Of a DNA stretch of 6,809 bases, positions 5,101-6,809 are shown piece after piece (within the stretch, counting starts at the first letter, position 1; each line of letters opens with the position of its first letter). The DNA comes from Acidimicrobiaceae bacterium (GTDB lineage Bacteria; Actinomycetota; Acidimicrobiia; Acidimicrobiales; RAAP-2). The stretch is taken from positions 1,105 through 7,913 of the forward strand of contig PMFY01000190.1 in NCBI GenBank assembly GCA_003157945.1, in the 5' to 3' direction. Position numbers and translations under genes: made by a program. The notes beneath the pieces were generated by a model. That model was not told the DNA's origin. It searched no databases and saw only the letters and a program-made list of their open reading frames with translations.

Positions 5101-6809
5101 ATGACTTCCCACGGTCCAGAGGATCCCGGGGCCGTTCCGGCCCGGGTCCGGACCGCTCGTGGGGCCGGTCCATCGGACCGGCCCACGTTCGACGAGCGGG
5201 GACTCCGGTCGCTGGGTGACGAGGTGGCCCGGGCCGGCGGCCGCGGTCAGCGCGGTCACCGACGCCCACGCCATCGGCGCCTCCGGTGGGTGGTGGGAAC
5301 CCTGGCCACCCTGGTGGTGGTCGTGGTGGTCGCGACGGCCGGCTACGCCTGGCACCTGAGCAGCGAGATCCACCGCCTCGACGTGCGGGGCCTCGTCGAC
5401 GTCCCCACCACAGGCGCCGACGCCGGCACCGAGAACATCCTGCTGGTCGGGTCCACCGACCGCTGCGCCCTCCAGGTCCAGACGGCCGCCTACGGACTGT
5501 GCTCGGACGGGGTGACCGGCATCAACAGCGACGTCGTGATGATCCTCCACCTGGATCCGTCGAAGCGGAGCCTGTCCATACTGTCGGTCCCGCGCGACCT
5601 GTTCGTCCCGAATGCCCGGGCCGAGGGCGCCAACAAGATCGATGCCGCCCTGTACGAGGGACCGAGCCAGTTGGTGACGGCCATCAACGACGACCTCGGG
5701 ATCCCGATCCAGCACTACGTGGTCCTCAACTTCGACACGTTCGCCAACGTGGTGGACGCCCTGGGCGGAGTGAAGATGTACTTCCCGGAGCCGGTGTTCG
5801 ACGCCTTCTCCGGGCTCCACGTCTCCACGCCGGGCTGCGTGAAGCTCGACGGGTTCCACGCCCTCGAGGTGGTCCGGGCCCGCCACCTGCAGTACCGGCC
5901 GGCCGGCACCACCACGTCCGACCCCACCTACTGGCCGTTCGAGAACCAGAGCGACCTGGCCCGCATCCGCCGGGACCACGAGTTCCTGCGGGTCCTGGCC
6001 ACCGCCGTGTCGAAGAACGGGTTGGCCGATCCCCTCACCGACGAGCAGCTCATCAGCTCGGTGGCACCGCAGCTCGAAGTGGACAGGCAGTTCTCCACCA
6101 CGGACATGGTCGACATGGTCCTCGACTTCCACGGCGTGAACCCCGATGCGGCCCCCCAGCTCACGCTCCCGGTCGAGGTCGACCAGTTCGGCTCCTACGA
6201 CTACAAGGGCGGCTCCTACGGCGACATCGAGTTCCCCTCGATCGTCCAGGACCACCAGGTCGTCCAGGAGTTCCTCGACATCGGCCCGACGATCGACACC
6301 ATGACCGGCCTCCCCCTGCCGGCACCGGCCGACGTCACGGTGTCGGTGCTCAACGGCTCCGGCGTGACCGGTCAGGCCGGCGACACCGGCGATGCCCTGA
6401 CGGCACTCGGGTTCCACGTCGTGGGCGTGGGTGACTCCCCGCCGGTCGGCGCCGAGGCCGAGACGGTGGTGTACTTCGCCAAGAGGACCGCCGCCGACCA
6501 GGCGGCGGCGCAGACCGTGGCGAAGTCGCTGAGCGGTGCCGTGCTGACCGCACTCGGTCCCACGACCGACGGCGCCGACGTCACCGTGGTTACCGGCACG
6601 CAGTTCTCCGTGGACAGCCCCCCGGCCGCCGCGACAGCGACCACCGGCGCCGCGACCACGGCGACCGGCGCCGCCCCCCCGGCCGCCGCAGCGAGCACGG
6701 GTTCGTCATCCTCGTCGGGGCAGTCCCCGTCCGGAAACTCCGCGGGCTCCCCCTTCCTGGCCCCCACCGCCGCCGTCACCCCGCTCCAGCCCTGGGACCC
6801 CCGGGCCTG
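5101..6809 (+). CDS. LCP (LytR-CpsA-Psr) family cell-wall glycopolymer ligase with LytR_C domain (3' partial)
   Basis: I translated 569 residues from ATG 5101 without a stop; the C-terminus is off the window. LCP proteins sit in the membrane and transfer wall polymers (teichoic acids, or arabinogalactan in mycobacteria) from a polyprenyl-pyrophosphate carrier onto peptidoglycan. The N-terminus is a cytosolic, charged tail ending in a His/Arg-rich stretch (46-62), then one transmembrane anchor (about 63-80). The LCP domain follows: NILLVGSTDR (112-121), NSDVVMIL (142-149), SVPRDLFV (162-169), NKIDAAL (178-184), and the paired arginines in VVRARHL (R259, R261). The usual R-Q-Q near the domain end is R-D-H here (292-294). 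A LytR_C domain starts near 412 (VTVSVLNGSGVTGQAG). From about 505 there is an Ala/Thr/Pro/Ser-rich extracellular tail. Cys122, Cys134 and Cys246 are extracytoplasmic; the first two could form a disulfide. It seems functionally independent of the upstream genes. Confidence 0.94.
   Translation, partial: MTSHGPEDPGAVPARVRTARGAGPSDRPTFDERGLRSLGDEVARAGGRGQRGHRRPRHRRLRWVVGTLATLVVVVVVATAGYAWHLSSEIHRLDVRGLVDVPTTGADAGTENILLVGSTDRCALQVQTAAYGLCSDGVTGINSDVVMILHLDPSKRSLSILSVPRDLFVPNARAEGANKIDAALYEGPSQLVTAINDDLGIPIQHYVVLNFDTFANVVDALGGVKMYFPEPVFDAFSGLHVSTPGCVKLDGFHALEVVRARHLQYRPAGTTTSDPTYWPFENQSDLARIRRDHEFLRVLATAVSKNGLADPLTDEQLISSVAPQLEVDRQFSTTDMVDMVLDFHGVNPDAAPQLTLPVEVDQFGSYDYKGGSYGDIEFPSIVQDHQVVQEFLDIGPTIDTMTGLPLPAPADVTVSVLNGSGVTGQAGDTGDALTALGFHVVGVGDSPPVGAEAETVVYFAKRTAADQAAAQTVAKSLSGAVLTALGPTTDGADVTVVTGTQFSVDSPPAAATATTGAATTATGAAPPAAAASTGSSSSSGQSPSGNSAGSPFLAPTAAVTPLQPWDPRA
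6618..6689 (+). repeat. In-frame repeat in the Ala/Thr/Pro-rich tail of the LCP protein
   Basis: CCCCCCGGCCGCCGC occurs at 6618-6632 and again at 6675-6689, 57 bases (19 codons) apart, encoding PPAAA at residues 507-511 and 526-530. Between the copies, TTGAATTATGA-type residues are themselves repetitive. This is a low-complexity linker typical of surface proteins and may vary in length between strains. Confidence 0.6.

Noticed and set aside
4945..6417. 490-codon open frame on the minus strand across the LCP gene
   Set aside because: The plus strand encodes an uninterrupted LCP domain with family motifs; the antisense frame is a GC-bias shadow.
1..6809. CRISPR array, tRNA or rRNA genes, insertion sequences, toxin or phage-defence genes
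   Set aside because: I saw no regularly spaced repeats, cloverleaf or rRNA-like stretches, transposase motifs or terminal inverted repeats; the coding capacity is taken by five ordinary genes.

Overview
The window is GC-rich throughout, with strong G/C third-position bias, GTG starts and short intergenic gaps. This points to a high-GC actinobacterium. The LCP wall-ligase gene with a LytR_C domain, the actinobacterial-looking flavin monooxygenase and the apparent leaderless promoters all agree. A member of Acidimicrobiia or a relative is my best guess, but that is inference and not a sequence-based classification.

Layout. (1) 1-578, minus strand: N-terminal two thirds of a choline/ethanolamine-kinase-like phosphotransferase, cut by the window edge just after its catalytic aspartate. 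(2) 579-708: divergent promoter region with a perfect GTCTAGAC palindrome, which matches the known operator consensus of HutC-type GntR regulators. (3) 709-1485, plus strand: a GntR/HutC regulator (winged helix plus UTRA ligand domain). (4) 1486-1585: convergent gap with an 11-bp perfect hairpin, a probable shared terminator. (5) 1586-3181, minus strand: a 12-TM-type APC permease resembling the amino acid/choline transporter (ACT) branch. (6) 3182-3464: divergent intergenic region with a second TCTAGAC box, a GACAC-N5-GTGTC dyad and overlapping GC-rich hairpins. (7) 3465-5024, plus strand: a class B flavin monooxygenase with an intact Baeyer-Villiger fingerprint. (8) 5101-6809, plus strand: an LCP (LytR-CpsA-Psr) cell-wall glycopolymer ligase, open at the right edge.

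How the genes may work together. The kinase, the permease and the regulator look like a small uptake-and-phosphorylation module for an amine or amino-alcohol, controlled by the GntR protein through TCTAGAC boxes placed at both the kinase and the permease promoters. The flavin monooxygenase shares the permease's intergenic region and may be co-regulated, though its substrate cannot be read from sequence. The LCP gene is a housekeeping envelope gene with its own apparent leaderless promoter and is probably functionally separate. I see no RNA genes, CRISPR arrays, insertion sequences or integrase-like genes. There is no clear sign of a wholly new system; the most interesting signal is the candidate two-site GntR regulon.
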